Source of the DNA: Hyphomicrobiales bacterium
GTDB taxonomy: Bacteria; Pseudomonadota; Alphaproteobacteria; Rhizobiales; Rhizobiaceae
Assembly: GCA_900465675.1 (NCBI GenBank)
Contig: UBJR01000004.1
Coordinates: 226,630 to 290,629, forward strand
DNA: 64,000 bases
Direction: 5' to 3'
The position numbers and the translations under genes were made by a program. The notes under the pieces are model-generated. The model saw nothing but the letters and a program-made list of their open reading frames with translations, ran no database searches and was not told where the DNA came from. Of the stretch, positions 26,451 through 35,703 are shown one piece after another; positions within the stretch are counted from its first letter, which is position 1, and the number at the start of each line of letters is the position of its first letter.

Positions 26451-27380
26451 ATGCCTCCTCGGCCCGTTGATATCAGCCTGATTATCTCATCGAGAAATCG
26501 GGCTGGCGGCCTGTTGAACTGCCTGGATGCCATTGCGAATGCCGCCCGGCAGGCGGGCGATTTGCAATTGGAACTCGTGTTTGTCGACAACGGCTCGACG
26601 GACGATACGTCCGAGGTCTTTCGCCGGTGGGCGGCTGTCGCGCCTCTTCACACCAATCTTGTCCATGAGACGCTGCCGGGGCTGGCCAATGCCCGCAATT
26701 CCGGCATCGCGGCGGCAACCGGCCACCTGCTGGCCTTCACGGATGACGACTGCGAGGTGTTTGCGGACTACTTCACCACCATCGCGGCTCTGTTTGCTGC
26801 CGACGATGCGATCGTCATGCGCGGCGGCCGGGTCGAGCTTGGCGATGCCCGCGACCTCCCTGTCACCATCAAGACGGAGCTGGAACCGGCCGTGCTGAAC
26901 AACGAGCTGCATGCGGGCGGCTTCATACATGGCTGCAACATGGTTTTCCCGCGCGCGCTGGTCGATCGCGTCGGCGATTTCGATCCGCGCTTCGGTGCTG
27001 GCGCCGCATTCCGCTCCGGCGAGGACACCGACTACATTCACCGCGCCTTCAATGCCGGTATCCGGGTTGAATATGTGCCCGAGTTGGTGGTCAAGCATTT
27101 CCACGGCCGCCGCAAGATCGAGGACATCCACCGCCTGCATGCCGGCTATGCCTTCGGCAACGGTGCGCTCTACGCGAAATATCTGTTCGACAAGCGCTCG
27201 AACATGCGCGGCATGCTGCGCTGGGATATCCGCCAGGCTGTCCGCGAAGCGATCGGCGGCCAGCCGATGAGCAAGGAGATGGGACTGACCTATCGCCGGC
27301 AGCTCCGGGACAACCTGACGGGAATGATCGCCTACTGGCAGAGCACCCGCCGCAAGTCGCCCAACACAGTCCGCACCTGA
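26451..27380 (+). CDS. Family 2 glycosyltransferase
   Basis: A 309-residue inverting glycosyltransferase with a GT-A fold: ISLIISSRNRAGGLLNCLDA at the N-terminus, VFVDNGSTDDT for nucleotide binding, ARNSGIAAATGHLLAFTDDDCE containing the DxD-type metal site, and FRSGEDTDYIHRAFNAG for the acceptor-side acidic residues. There is no membrane helix at the C-terminus. GGGGAAA lies 5-6 nt before the ATG. It is the first gene of a three-gene cassette with a flippase and a pyruvyltransferase, which suggests a repeat-unit polysaccharide; donor and acceptor are unknown. Confidence 0.88.
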   Translation: MPPRPVDISLIISSRNRAGGLLNCLDAIANAARQAGDLQLELVFVDNGSTDDTSEVFRRWAAVAPLHTNLVHETLPGLANARNSGIAAATGHLLAFTDDDCEVFADYFTTIAALFAADDAIVMRGGRVELGDARDLPVTIKTELEPAVLNNELHAGGFIHGCNMVFPRALVDRVGDFDPRFGAGAAFRSGEDTDYIHRAFNAGIRVEYVPELVVKHFHGRRKIEDIHRLHAGYAFGNGALYAKYLFDKRSNMRGMLRWDIRQAVREAIGGQPMSKEMGLTYRRQLRDNLTGMIAYWQSTRRKSPNTVRT

Positions 27381-27440
27381 CACCCCGCACACTCTTTGCG
27401 CCGATGACCCAAGCTTCGGCTGCAATCGATAGGATGATGA

Positions 27441-28931
27441 ATGGCAGAACATGCAGTTGCGCATGCCGATCTGAAGAAGAAGACGGCACTATCCGTCCTC
27501 TGGTCGGTCGTTCGCGTAGCCTGGAGCACGATTGCGACCTTCGTCATCTTCGTCATTCTGGCGCGCATTCTCGGGCCCGGCGACTTCGGCACTTTTGCGC
27601 TCGCCAGCCTGTTCGTCGAAATCGGCCGTGTGCTTGCCTATGCAGGGCTTGGCGATGCCATCACCCGGCAGCTGGATCTCGATGAGGAGCTGGCCGATAC
27701 CTGCTTCTGGGCCACAGTTGCGTTCAGCGCCATCATTGCCGCCGTGGTCTTCGTGTTCGCGCCCTATTACGGCGAGCTGGTGCGCGACGAATCCGTGTCT
27801 GGCATTCTCCGCTGGCTGGCGCCGCTGCTGCCCGTCTCGTCGCTGGCTGTCATCCACAATGCGCGTCTCGCCCGTGAATTCGGCCACAAGAACCTTGCGG
27901 CGCAGAGCATCGCAGCCAGCCTCCTGTCCGGCATCACTGCCGTCGTCTGCGCCTATCTCGGATGGGGCATCTGGGCACTGGTCGCGCAGACCGCCGTCAA
28001 CGCTGCGGTCACAGTTGTTCTCGGCTGGGTCGCCTATCCCTGGATGCCGCGCCTGCGGTTCAATGTTGCGAAATTCCGCTCGGTCTTCCTGTTCAGCGTC
28101 AGCCTCGTCGTCACCCAGCTGATGTGGATGCTGCTCGCCCGCGTCCAGGACATTTTCATCTCCCGCTGGTACGGCGCCGTCGAAGTCGGCCGTTACCGCA
28201 TCGCCTGGCGGCTGATCGAACTCATCGGCCAGGCCGTTCTGGCGCCGATCGGCAGCGTCTCGCTGGTCACCCTGTCACGCCTGCAGAACGATCGCGTCGC
28301 CTTCCGCAACGCCTATAACAAGATCGTCGGCGCCGCCGCACTCGGCACCATTCCGCTGCTCTTCGGCTTCGGCGCGCTGTCGAACGACATGATCGCGCTG
28401 CTCTTCGGCGACAAGTGGGGCAATGCCGGCGATATCGCCACCGTGCTGGTGCTGATGTCGGTGCCGTTCGTGACCAACTTCTTTGCCTCGTCGGCGCTAT
28501 CGGCAGTCAATCGCGCAGAATCGATCCTCTCGGTCGCAGCACTGCAGTTTGCCGCGACCCTGCTGCTGACCTGGCTGCTGGTACCCTACGGCATCCTCGC
28601 CGTTGCCGCCGGCTACGTGCTGCGCGCCTGGCTGACCATGCCCTATCAGCAATATGTGCTGCATCGCTATGCCGGCATCGATTCGCTCGGCACCTTCAAG
28701 TCGGTCGCCCTGCCCTTCTGCGGCAGCGCCGTCATGGCTGTCTGCGTCTGGTTTGCACATCCCGTCATCGCCGAACATCTGCAGAGCCGATGGCTGTCGC
28801 TTGGTCTCAGCATCGGTCTCGGCGCCGTCGTCTATCTCGCCTTTCTGCCGGTCTTCGGCAGATCCGCCATCCGCCCTTACATCGCGCTCGGCAAGTCTTT
28901 GCTGCCGTTCGGAAAACGGGCCGAGGCCTAG
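27441..28931 (+). CDS. Wzx-type polysaccharide flippase (MOP superfamily)
   Basis: A 496-residue polytopic protein of the MOP superfamily that would flip undecaprenyl-linked sugar units across the inner membrane. It has about 12-14 helices; family landmarks are ILARILGPGDFGTFALAS near the N-terminus, LAREFGHKNLAAQSIAASL, and ARVQDIFISRWYGAVEVGRYRIA. AGGATGATGA directly precedes the ATG. It lies 60 bp after the GT2 gene and 39 bp before the pyruvyltransferase. It resembles ExoT/WzxC exporters of rhizobial succinoglycan-like systems. Confidence 0.88.
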   Translation: MAEHAVAHADLKKKTALSVLWSVVRVAWSTIATFVIFVILARILGPGDFGTFALASLFVEIGRVLAYAGLGDAITRQLDLDEELADTCFWATVAFSAIIAAVVFVFAPYYGELVRDESVSGILRWLAPLLPVSSLAVIHNARLAREFGHKNLAAQSIAASLLSGITAVVCAYLGWGIWALVAQTAVNAAVTVVLGWVAYPWMPRLRFNVAKFRSVFLFSVSLVVTQLMWMLLARVQDIFISRWYGAVEVGRYRIAWRLIELIGQAVLAPIGSVSLVTLSRLQNDRVAFRNAYNKIVGAAALGTIPLLFGFGALSNDMIALLFGDKWGNAGDIATVLVLMSVPFVTNFFASSALSAVNRAESILSVAALQFAATLLLTWLLVPYGILAVAAGYVLRAWLTMPYQQYVLHRYAGIDSLGTFKSVALPFCGSAVMAVCVWFAHPVIAEHLQSRWLSLGLSIGLGAVVYLAFLPVFGRSAIRPYIALGKSLLPFGKRAEA

Positions 28932-28970
28932 CCGCCGGGGCTGGGCCAGACTCTTCAACAGGAGCCTTAT

Positions 28971-29996
28971 ATGCAGGAAACCAACATTACGATCATCAAC
29001 CGCCTTCAGGGACTGATCGCAAATTGCCTTTCCGACCTCGTCGATCCGGCCGAGCGCTTTGCGCTGCTCGATTTCCCGAACCACTACAATATTGGTGACA
29101 GCGCCATCTGGCTCGGGGAGCTTGCCTATTTCGACCGCCGCAAGACGCGGCCGGCCTATGTGACCGAAATCCCCACCTATGACGACGAGCGCATGCTGGC
29201 AGCGATCGGCGATGGCCGGATATTCCTGCATGGTGGCGGCAATTTCGGGGATATCTGGGCGGGCTACCGGCAGTTCCGCGAGGACATGCTGACGAAATAC
29301 AAGGGCCGGCCGATCGTCCAAATGCCGCAGACCATCCACTTCAAGGAACAGGCCGGGATCGACAGCACCGCCCGCGCGATCGAGAAGCACGGCAATTTCA
29401 CGCTGCTGGTACGCGACCACAAGAGCTTCCAATTCGCCAAGCGCTGGTTCCAGTGCGATGTCAGGCTTTGCCCCGACATGGCCTTCTGCATCGGCCCGGT
29501 CACTCGCCCGGCGCCTCAGCACGAGCTGCTGCTCAATCTGCGCGAGGACCAGGAAGTGGGCGCGCCGCAGGACCTGACGGCGGCGACCAGCCGCCCGGGC
29601 ACGGTGAAATCCGACTGGCCGGATGAGCCTGCCGATTTCCAGAAGCAGACGAAGCGTGCGGCGATCCTGAAGGGGCTGCTTTCCGGCCGAATCGGCGGAC
29701 GTGCCCGGATGACCGAGCTTGCCTATCGCGAGCGGGCGCAGCAGCGCTTCGACCGCGGCGTGGCGCTGCTGGGTTCTGCCCGGCAGGTGATTACCGACCG
29801 CATGCACGGCCACATCATGTGCGTGCTGATCGGCGCCGATCACTGCGTGCTCGACAACAGCTACGGCAAGACCAGCAGCTTCATCGAGGCGTGGGGCACC
29901 TGCAACAATACGGAAAAGGCGGCGATCGCGGCAACCGTCGACGAAGCGCTCGGTATTCTCGATGCGCGGCGCATGCAGCCGGCGGCCGTCGCCTGA
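28971..29996 (+). CDS. Polysaccharide pyruvyl transferase family protein (ExoV-like)
   Basis: A 341-residue enzyme that would add ketal-linked pyruvate to sugars of an exopolysaccharide using phosphoenolpyruvate. The family signature is clear: LLDFPNHYNIGDSAIWLGE at the N-terminus, IFLHGGGNFGDIWAGY, VRDHKSFQFAK and the C-terminal VITDRMHGHIMCVL followed by DNSYGKTSSFIEAW. GGAG lies 7 nt before the ATG. It ends the cassette and converges on the DMT transporter with a 3-bp gap. Confidence 0.88.
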   Translation: MQETNITIINRLQGLIANCLSDLVDPAERFALLDFPNHYNIGDSAIWLGELAYFDRRKTRPAYVTEIPTYDDERMLAAIGDGRIFLHGGGNFGDIWAGYRQFREDMLTKYKGRPIVQMPQTIHFKEQAGIDSTARAIEKHGNFTLLVRDHKSFQFAKRWFQCDVRLCPDMAFCIGPVTRPAPQHELLLNLREDQEVGAPQDLTAATSRPGTVKSDWPDEPADFQKQTKRAAILKGLLSGRIGGRARMTELAYRERAQQRFDRGVALLGSARQVITDRMHGHIMCVLIGADHCVLDNSYGKTSSFIEAWGTCNNTEKAAIAATVDEALGILDARRMQPAAVA

Positions 29997-29999
29997 GGC

Positions 30000-30893
30000 T
30001 CAGCCTCGCCGGGCGATCATGATCCCGGCGAGCACCACCAGGCCGCCGATGGCCTGCATCGGGCCAATCGCCTCGTTGAGCAGCACCCAGGCAAGAATGG
30101 CTGCGACGACCGGCTGCAGGAGCAGCGTCAGCGACGAGAAGGCGGCCGGCAGATAGGCGAGCGCGAAGGCGATTGCCACTTGGCCGCTTGCGTGGCTGAT
30201 GAAGGCGAGGCCGAAGACGATCGCCCAGCCATAGGCCGTCGGGGGTAGCATATGTGCCTCGAAGAAGAAGCCCAGCGGGAAGACGCAAATAGCGGCCGAT
30301 GCCGTGCTCCACAGCATGATGCGGATCGTATCGAAACGGCTGCGCAGCTGGCCGATTGCCAGGATGTAGCCTGCATAGAAGATCGCTGCGATGATCGCCA
30401 CGCCATCGCCGCGCAGATCGCCGTTGCCGAGTGCCGCCGGTCCGCCCTTGAGGATCACCACGCCCGCCAGCGCCAATGCCAGTCCCAGCACGAAAATGCG
30501 GGAGACGGGCGCGCGGAAGGCGACGAAGCCGATGACGGTGACGAAGACGGGCGCGAGGTTGGCGAGCAGCGTCGCATTGGCAACCGAGGTCATGGTGATC
30601 GACAGGTGCCAGGCCGCGAGATCCGCCGCGAGGATGACGCCCGGCAGGATCAGCATGGCATAATCGGAGAGCTTTTCAGGCTTCGGGCCCGAATCCTTCT
30701 TGATCAGCGAGAAGATGAAGATCGGGATCAGCGCCAGCGCGACGCGCCAAAAGGCCGTCGCCATCGGCCCCACTTCGGAGAGCCGCACGAAGATCGGCGA
30801 ACCACCGATGGCAGCGCCGCCAAGGATGAGCGCCGTCAGCGCGAAACGTTGTGAAGGAGCGGCTTCTGTGGAAGGGGCGGCGGCCTGCGACAT
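30000..30893 (-). CDS. EamA/DMT-superfamily transporter
   Basis: A ~297-residue inner-membrane exporter with ten helices arranged as two EamA repeats. The first repeat has GGSPIFVRLSEVGPMATAFWR and the second RGDGVAIIAAIFYAGYILAIG and VLLNEAIGPMQAIGGLVVLAG. Substrate unknown; relatives export amino acids, nucleosides or other metabolites. Start at MSQAAAP (30893) is tentative; MAGRESIE at 30920 is an alternative. Confidence 0.85.
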   Translation of the reverse strand: MSQAAAPSTEAAPSQRFALTALILGGAAIGGSPIFVRLSEVGPMATAFWRVALALIPIFIFSLIKKDSGPKPEKLSDYAMLILPGVILAADLAAWHLSITMTSVANATLLANLAPVFVTVIGFVAFRAPVSRIFVLGLALALAGVVILKGGPAALGNGDLRGDGVAIIAAIFYAGYILAIGQLRSRFDTIRIMLWSTASAAICVFPLGFFFEAHMLPPTAYGWAIVFGLAFISHASGQVAIAFALAYLPAAFSSLTLLLQPVVAAILAWVLLNEAIGPMQAIGGLVVLAGIMIARRG

Positions 30894-31002
30894 GATCTCT
30901 ATGCTTTCCCGGCCAGCCATGATTGAGACGCCAGCCGGGATGCGAATTATCAGATCGGACCGAAAGAGGATAGCGCGGGAACGACACCCGCGACACAAAA
31001 GC

Positions 31003-31431
31003 TCAACCGGAAATAACCGTCGAGAATTCCGGGTTGCCGCGGATCGTGTTGCTGACCGTGCAGATCTCGTCTTCGGCCAGATGCGCGATCTTCTGCCGCG
31101 TCTCCTCGTCGATATCCCCCTTGATCGAGAAGGCGATGTTGAACTTCTGGACGCGCGACAGGCCTTCGGCAGCCTTCTCGCCTGTGACGTCAGCGGTGAT
31201 CTCGGTGATCCTGTCGAGGACGCCCAGATTGCTGGCGGCGATACGGGCGCTCAGCACCAGGCAGGCCGAAAGCGACGAATAGAGAAGATCGAGCGGATTG
31301 AAGCCTGGCTGAGACGGGCTGGTGACGATATCGATCTCGCCCTTCGTCGCCGAGGTGACATGCGGAAATCCGGTTCGGCCGAGGACGGCCTTGGCGCCTG
31401 TGGGTCTGGGTCTTGCTTTGAGATCGGCCAT
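31003..31431 (-). CDS. OsmC/Ohr-family peroxide-related protein
   Basis: A 142-residue OsmC-fold protein. The helix bearing the first redox Cys is LDLLYSSLSACLVLSARIAA and the second Cys appears in EDEICTVSNTIRGNPEF. Members reduce organic hydroperoxides using this Cys pair; this branch (OsmC-like rather than Ohr) is less well characterised. The start MADLKARP has GGAG 9 nt upstream. It is divergent from the flavoprotein gene at 31548. Confidence 0.85.
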   Translation of the reverse strand: MADLKARPRPTGAKAVLGRTGFPHVTSATKGEIDIVTSPSQPGFNPLDLLYSSLSACLVLSARIAASNLGVLDRITEITADVTGEKAAEGLSRVQKFNIAFSIKGDIDEETRQKIAHLAEDEICTVSNTIRGNPEFSTVISG

Positions 31432-31547
31432 GCCGCGACACTCCATTTGAGATGGGATTGAGATAGTGAGTTTGGCCGCGACACGCAACGAAACGGCTTC
31501 TCTCAAATCCGGAGACGGACGCATTTGAATGCTGTATCAGGCAGCCC

Positions 31548-32759
31548 ATGAAGAAAAAACAGATCGCGATCATCGGCGGCGGCCCGGCGGGCCTGATGTC
31601 GGCGGAAACGCTGGCCGGATCCGGCCACGCGATCACCGTCTACGACGCCATGCCGACGGTGGCGCGGAAGTTTCTGCTGGCTGGAAAATCCGGGCTGAAC
31701 ATAACGCACTCCGAGGACTACGCGCAGTTCGCCGCCCGCTTCGGCAGCGCTTCGGGGCGCCTTCGTCCCGCGCTCGATGCCTTGACGCCCAACGATATCC
31801 GCCGCTGGGCCGGCGAACTCGGCACAGAGACATTCGTGGGGTCATCGGGGCGCGTCTTCCCGACGGTCATGAAGGCCTCGCCGCTGCTTCGCGCCTGGCT
31901 AGCCCGTCTGGAGACGCAAGGCGTGGTCATCGCAAAACGCCACCGCTGGATCGGCTTTGCTGATGGCGGCCTGATTTTCGAAACCCAGGAAGGCCGGATG
32001 GTCATCCAGCCGGATGCGGCATTGCTGGCGCTTGGCGGCGCGAGCTGGCCGAAGCTCGGTTCCGATGCCGCCTGGGTGCCGTGGCTGCGTGAGCGAGGCG
32101 TCGATATGGCCCCTTTCCGCCCTGCCAATTGCGGCTTCGATGTCAACTGGAGCGGAGTGTTTCGCGAGCGCTTTGCCGGGGCGCCGTTGAAGGCGGTGAC
32201 AGCCACCTCGGCGGCCGGGACATTTCCCGGTGAATTTGTGATTTCGGAGCATGGAATCGAGGGCAGCCTTGTCTATGCCCATGCAGCGGCCCTTCGCGAC
32301 GATCTAGAGCGCGATGGCGCTGTCTCGTTGCTTGTCGACCTCGCTCCCGGGCGATCGGTCGAACGGCTGGCAGCCGACCTCGCCAGGCAGGACCGGAAAG
32401 CAAGCCTCTCCAACCGGCTGCGCAAGGGCGCCGGTCTCGACCCCGTCAAGGCAGGGCTGATTCGGGAGCTTGCAGGCGACGACGTGCTGAAGGACCCGCA
32501 GCAACTTGCTGCACGGATCAAGGCGCTGGCGATCCCGCTGACCGCGACCCGGCCGATTGCCGAAGCCATATCGTCGGCCGGAGGCATTGCGCTGGATGCT
32601 ATCGATGACGGCTATATGCTGAAGGCCATCCCCGGCATCTTCGCCGCCGGCGAAATGCTGGATTGGGAAGCTCCGACAGGCGGTTACCTGCTGACCGCAT
32701 GCATGGCGACGGGCAAGGCGGCAGCGCAGGGTATGCTTGCGTGGCTGGACCGCGACTGA
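31548..32759 (+). CDS. HI0933/TIGR03862-type flavoprotein
   Basis: A 403-residue FAD-dependent oxidoreductase. The dinucleotide-binding motif is at the very N-terminus (IAIIGGGPAGLMSAETLAG); the family landmark KFLLAGKSGLNITHSEDY follows at about 45-60 and the second FAD motif is GIFAAGEMLDWEAPTGGYLL near the C-terminus. This family is often annotated as a putative oxidoreductase or NAD(P)/FAD-dependent enzyme; physiological substrate unknown. It converges on the VanZ-like gene with a 13-bp gap. Confidence 0.85.
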   Translation: MKKKQIAIIGGGPAGLMSAETLAGSGHAITVYDAMPTVARKFLLAGKSGLNITHSEDYAQFAARFGSASGRLRPALDALTPNDIRRWAGELGTETFVGSSGRVFPTVMKASPLLRAWLARLETQGVVIAKRHRWIGFADGGLIFETQEGRMVIQPDAALLALGGASWPKLGSDAAWVPWLRERGVDMAPFRPANCGFDVNWSGVFRERFAGAPLKAVTATSAAGTFPGEFVISEHGIEGSLVYAHAAALRDDLERDGAVSLLVDLAPGRSVERLAADLARQDRKASLSNRLRKGAGLDPVKAGLIRELAGDDVLKDPQQLAARIKALAIPLTATRPIAEAISSAGGIALDAIDDGYMLKAIPGIFAAGEMLDWEAPTGGYLLTACMATGKAAAQGMLAWLDRD

Positions 32760-32772
32760 ACACTGCCCGCGC

Positions 32773-33129
32773 CTATCCCGCCTTGTGCCGGATACCCCTG
32801 ATGCGGTTGACGACCTCCGCCAGGAAGACGCCAAAAAGCGCGCCCATGCTCTTGGTCGCGGCATCCTCGAAATGCGCGTGACGCGTCGGAGACAGGAATT
32901 GCAGCGTCTCCAGCGCGAAGGCACCGATGACCAGCAGCACCGCGCATAGAACGACCCGCCGCGGATAACCGGTGACGAACAATATGCCCATCACCATGAA
33001 GGCCATGGCGCGATCGACATCGACGTCGATGATATCGTGCGGCCGGTACTCGATCGGACACACGGTCACAAAGATAACGGCGGCCAGCGACAGCCAGGCG
33101 GCCACTCTCACGAGAAGCATCTTGTTCAT
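32773..33129 (-). CDS. VanZ-like small membrane protein
   Basis: A 118-residue protein with about four membrane helices. It matches the general VanZ/DUF2809-like plan: LAAVIFVTVCPIEYRP, DVDRAMAFMVMGILFVTGYP and ALETLQFLSPTRHAHFEDAATKSMGALFGVFL. The family is named after a teicoplanin-resistance protein but most members have no known function. The start at MNKMLLV (33129) is uncertain because no clear ribosome site precedes it. Confidence 0.7.
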   Translation of the reverse strand: MNKMLLVRVAAWLSLAAVIFVTVCPIEYRPHDIIDVDVDRAMAFMVMGILFVTGYPRRVVLCAVLLVIGAFALETLQFLSPTRHAHFEDAATKSMGALFGVFLAEVVNRIRGIRHKAG

Positions 33130-33253
33130 GGGTGAAGGGTAGGCCGATGGCGGGCGGGCGCAATTCAGCCAAAAGTACAAAATGGGCTAATCCGCGATAT
33201 GCAACTGCCGCGAAATGCGAAGCGACTGATCAAGCTTTTTTGAGGAGAAAGAG

Positions 33254-33329
33254 TGGTGCCCAGACGCGGATTTGAACCACGGACACGCGGATTTTCAATC
33301 CGCTGCTCTACCAACTGAGCTATCTGGGC
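33254..33329 (-). tRNA. tRNA-Phe (GAA)
   Basis: Reading the reverse strand, a complete cloverleaf starts GCCCAGATAGCTCAG and has anticodon loop TTGAAAA with GAA, variable loop GTGTC and T-arm GTGGTTCAAATCCGC. The acceptor stem pairs GCCCAGA with TCTGGGC; discriminator A and an encoded CCA complete it (76 nt with CCA). Confidence 0.97.
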
Positions 33330-33399
33330 ATTCCTGCTTCGGCCTGCATTCTTTCGAAGAAAGAACCGGAGGGTTTGGTGTGCCCCGGAAGCGAGCGGG

Positions 33400-33427
33400 G
33401 TTATAGCATCTTGTCGGGACATGGCAA
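33400..33427 (-). promoter_or_regulatory. Candidate promoter of tRNA-Phe
   Basis: On the reverse strand TTGCCA (33427-33422) and TATAAC (33405-33400) are separated by 16 bp, about 70 nt before the tRNA 5' end. It is a good match to an alphaproteobacterial housekeeping promoter; read by eye. Confidence 0.5.
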
Positions 33428-33511
33428 GCGTCAAATGACAGTTTTTTGAGGCTTGTGGAATTTTTCCAAATTCCTGAGTGAATTGAATGACTTCGCCAGT
33501 GGTTTTACAGG

Positions 33512-33724
33512 CTATTCCTCGTCGTCGTACTCGGCTTTCTTCTCATCGTCGGCAACGGGTATGGCGTAAGCGCCCGTCAGCCAGCGTGAGAGATCGACCT
33601 CACGGCAACGGTTCGAGCAGAACGGATAATGTTCGCGGTGAGATGGCTTTCCGCATTCCGGGCAGGGCCGCGTCTTGCGAAGCGGTTCGACCTTGGCGGT
33701 GGTTCTATTCTCGTCTTCGGACAT
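33512..33724 (-). CDS. yacG: DNA gyrase inhibitor YacG (zinc-binding)
   Basis: A 70-residue zinc protein with the four Cys ligands spaced as in YacG: CPEC, 11 residues, CSNRC. The motif EVDLSRWLTGAYAIP follows, and the C-terminus is acidic (DDEKKAEYDDEE). E. coli YacG binds GyrB and inhibits gyrase. It lies 15 bp downstream of maf, the usual alphaproteobacterial neighbour. Confidence 0.93.
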   Translation of the reverse strand: MSEDENRTTAKVEPLRKTRPCPECGKPSHREHYPFCSNRCREVDLSRWLTGAYAIPVADDEKKAEYDDEE

Positions 33725-33739
33725 GACGATGCCCCCGGC

Positions 33740-34360
33740 TTAGCCCTCAGGCCACCGGCTATGCACATCGAAGCCTTCGCCGGTCAGCAGGAGGATAGTT
33801 TCATAAAGCGGCAGGCCCACCACATTGGTGTAGGAACCGACCATTTTCTGGACGAAGCTGCCGGCAAGACCCTGGATGCCATAGGCACCCGCCTTGCCGC
33901 GCCACTGGCCCGAGGCCAGATAGCTCTCGATCTCGAAACCGGAGAGGCGCTTGAAGCGCACCTTGGTTTCGACGATCTTCTGGCGGACCTTGCGATCGGG
34001 CGTTACCAGGCAGACACCGGTATAAACCCAGTGGCTGCGGCCGGAAAGCAGATTGAGCGAGGCGGAGGCCTCATCCGCAAACTCGGCCTTCCCCAGGATA
34101 CGGCGGCCGACGGCAACGACCGTATCGGCCGCGAGGATATAGCTGCCCTTCCAGGCCAGATCGCCCTTGATCGCCGACAGCGCCGCCTCGGCCTTCTCGG
34201 TCGAGAGCCTGCGGGCCAGCGAGCGCGGATGCTCCGATTTCTTCGGCGCCTCGTCGATATCCATCGGCATCAGGCGCGACGGTTCGATGCCTGCCTGATT
34301 GAGCAGGTCGACACGTCGCGGAGAACCGGAAGCCAGGATGAGCTTGTATGTGAGCGCCAT
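33740..34360 (-). CDS. maf: Maf-like nucleoside triphosphate pyrophosphatase
   Basis: A 206-residue Maf protein, which hydrolyses non-canonical or excess nucleoside triphosphates to monophosphates. Landmarks are [29 protein letters not shown] and [14 protein letters not shown] followed by [13 protein letters not shown]. The last two motifs favour the dTTP/UTP-pyrophosphatase (YhdE) branch over the m7GTP branch. It sits between infA and yacG on the minus strand. Confidence 0.93.
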   Translation of the reverse strand: MALTYKLILASGSPRRVDLLNQAGIEPSRLMPMDIDEAPKKSEHPRSLARRLSTEKAEAALSAIKGDLAWKGSYILAADTVVAVGRRILGKAEFADEASASLNLLSGRSHWVYTGVCLVTPDRKVRQKIVETKVRFKRLSGFEIESYLASGQWRGKAGAYGIQGLAGSFVQKMVGSYTNVVGLPLYETILLLTGEGFDVHSRWPEG

Positions 34361-34405
34361 GGAACCTCGACCGGAAAGGAAGCCTCGAGGGCTTGCGGCC
34401 CAAGC

Positions 34406-34624
34406 TTACTTGAAACGGTAGGTGATACGGCCCTTGGTGAGGTCGTAGGGGGTCATTTCCACAAGAACCTTGTCGCCCGCCAGAACGCGGATGCGGTTCT
34501 TGCGCATACGGCCGGCCGTGTGGGCGATGATTTCGTGCTCGTTTTCAAGCTTCACGCGGAAGGTCGCGTTCGGCAGAAGTTCGGTCACGATACCCGGAAA
34601 TTCAAGGACTTCTTCTTTAGGCAT
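34406..34624 (-). CDS. infA: Translation initiation factor IF-1
   Basis: A 72-residue S1-fold protein with the canonical IF-1 sequence: [41 protein letters not shown] and [13 protein letters not shown]. It binds the 30S A-site during initiation. The start at 34624 gives the standard length; a longer upstream frame is spurious. It lies 45 bp before maf. Confidence 0.98.
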   Translation of the reverse strand: MPKEEVLEFPGIVTELLPNATFRVKLENEHEIIAHTAGRMRKNRIRVLAGDKVLVEMTPYDLTKGRITYRFK

Positions 34625-34744
34625 ATAAGGCTTTTCTTCCTGTCGGTTGAGATGGCGGACTTGCGCCACCTTAAAATTTGGGCGGAAACTACACAATCAA
34701 CGGTCATTTGTGAACCTTGTTGATCGGGCTTTCTTCCTTTTGTT

Positions 34745-35230
34745 TTAGGCCGATTGCGCGGCAATGCCGTTTCGTCTGAGTAGCCGGCTCTCGATCAGCG
34801 CCGCAATGTGATCCCGCACCTCTCTGTAGGCATCGAGAATCTGGTCGCGGCTGCCGGTTTCGCCGGTCGGATCCATGGTCGGCCAATACACCACTTCAAC
34901 GGCGTTGGCACGCGTCAGTTCCAGCGCTGCGTGATGAGCCTGCGGCGAAAGCGTGATGATCAGATCGAAATAGTCGTCCTCGAGTTCGTCCAGCGTCTTC
35001 GGCAGGTGGCGGCCAAGCGAAAGGCCGATCTCTTCAAGCACGGCATCGACAAAGGGATCCCGCTCGCCGGCGCGAACGCCTGCCGAGCGTATATAGATGT
35101 TGGCAGGCAGAATGCTCCGGGCGATTGCCTCGGCTATCGGCGAGCGGATGGCGTTCATGCCGCACATGAAGAGGATCGCGCCCGGCGCCTTGCCTTCTGC
35201 GGTGAGCGGAGCGGGCTCCATCCCGGTCAT
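34745..35230 (-). CDS. Low-molecular-weight protein-tyrosine-phosphatase-like protein
   Basis: A 161-residue enzyme of the LMW-PTP/ArsC fold. The phosphate-binding loop is [14 protein letters not shown] (C-x5-R-S) and the general acid is probably the Asp of PTMDPTGE. A second family landmark is [19 protein letters not shown]. Substrate is unknown. It overlaps UPF0262 by 4 bp, so the pair is translationally coupled in the hisD block. Confidence 0.88.
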   Translation of the reverse strand: MTGMEPAPLTAEGKAPGAILFMCGMNAIRSPIAEAIARSILPANIYIRSAGVRAGERDPFVDAVLEEIGLSLGRHLPKTLDELEDDYFDLIITLSPQAHHAALELTRANAVEVVYWPTMDPTGETGSRDQILDAYREVRDHIAALIESRLLRRNGIAAQSA

Positions 35231-35700
35231 CCGCGCCAGTAGAGCACGCAGACGAGCGTGAAGATGCGCCGGGCCGTGTCGAAATCGACGTCGATCTTGC
35301 CTTTCAGCCTGTCCTTCAGCGTTTGCGAGCCCTCGTTGTGGATGCCGCGACGGCCCATGTCGATCGCTTCGATGCGGCTTGGCGAGGCCGAACGGATCGC
35401 TTCGTAATAGCTTTCGCAGATCATGAAATAGTCTTTCACGATGCGGCGGAACGGCGTCAGCGACAGGATATGGGTGGCAACATCACCGCCCTCCTCCGTC
35501 CTGATGACGAAGACCAGCTTGCTGTCGACGAGCGAGATGTTGAGCTTGTATGGTCCGCCCGGGTGCCCGGCGGGCTCGAAGGTGTTTTCCTCGATCAGAT
35601 CGAAGATGGCGACGGCGCGCTCGTGCTCGACATCGGGCGTCGAACGGCCGATCGTGTCGTCGAGGACGACATCAGAAAGCCGGAAGTCGCCCTTCGCCAT
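35227..35700 (-). CDS. UPF0262 family protein
   Basis: A 157-residue conserved alphaproteobacterial protein of unknown function, recognised by [55 protein letters not shown] and [12 protein letters not shown]. It lies directly after hisD (3-bp gap) and overlaps the phosphatase gene by 4 bp; this neighbourhood is widely conserved in the class. Confidence 0.93.
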   Translation of the reverse strand: MAKGDFRLSDVVLDDTIGRSTPDVEHERAVAIFDLIEENTFEPAGHPGGPYKLNISLVDSKLVFVIRTEEGGDVATHILSLTPFRRIVKDYFMICESYYEAIRSASPSRIEAIDMGRRGIHNEGSQTLKDRLKGKIDVDFDTARRIFTLVCVLYWRG

Positions 35701-35703
35701 GCC

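Noticed and set aside
34745..35230. Arsenate reductase as an alternative for the LMW phosphatase-like protein
   Set aside because: The C-x5-R-S loop and an Asp-Pro general acid fit the phosphatase fold, and no ars genes are near; kept as phosphatase-like.
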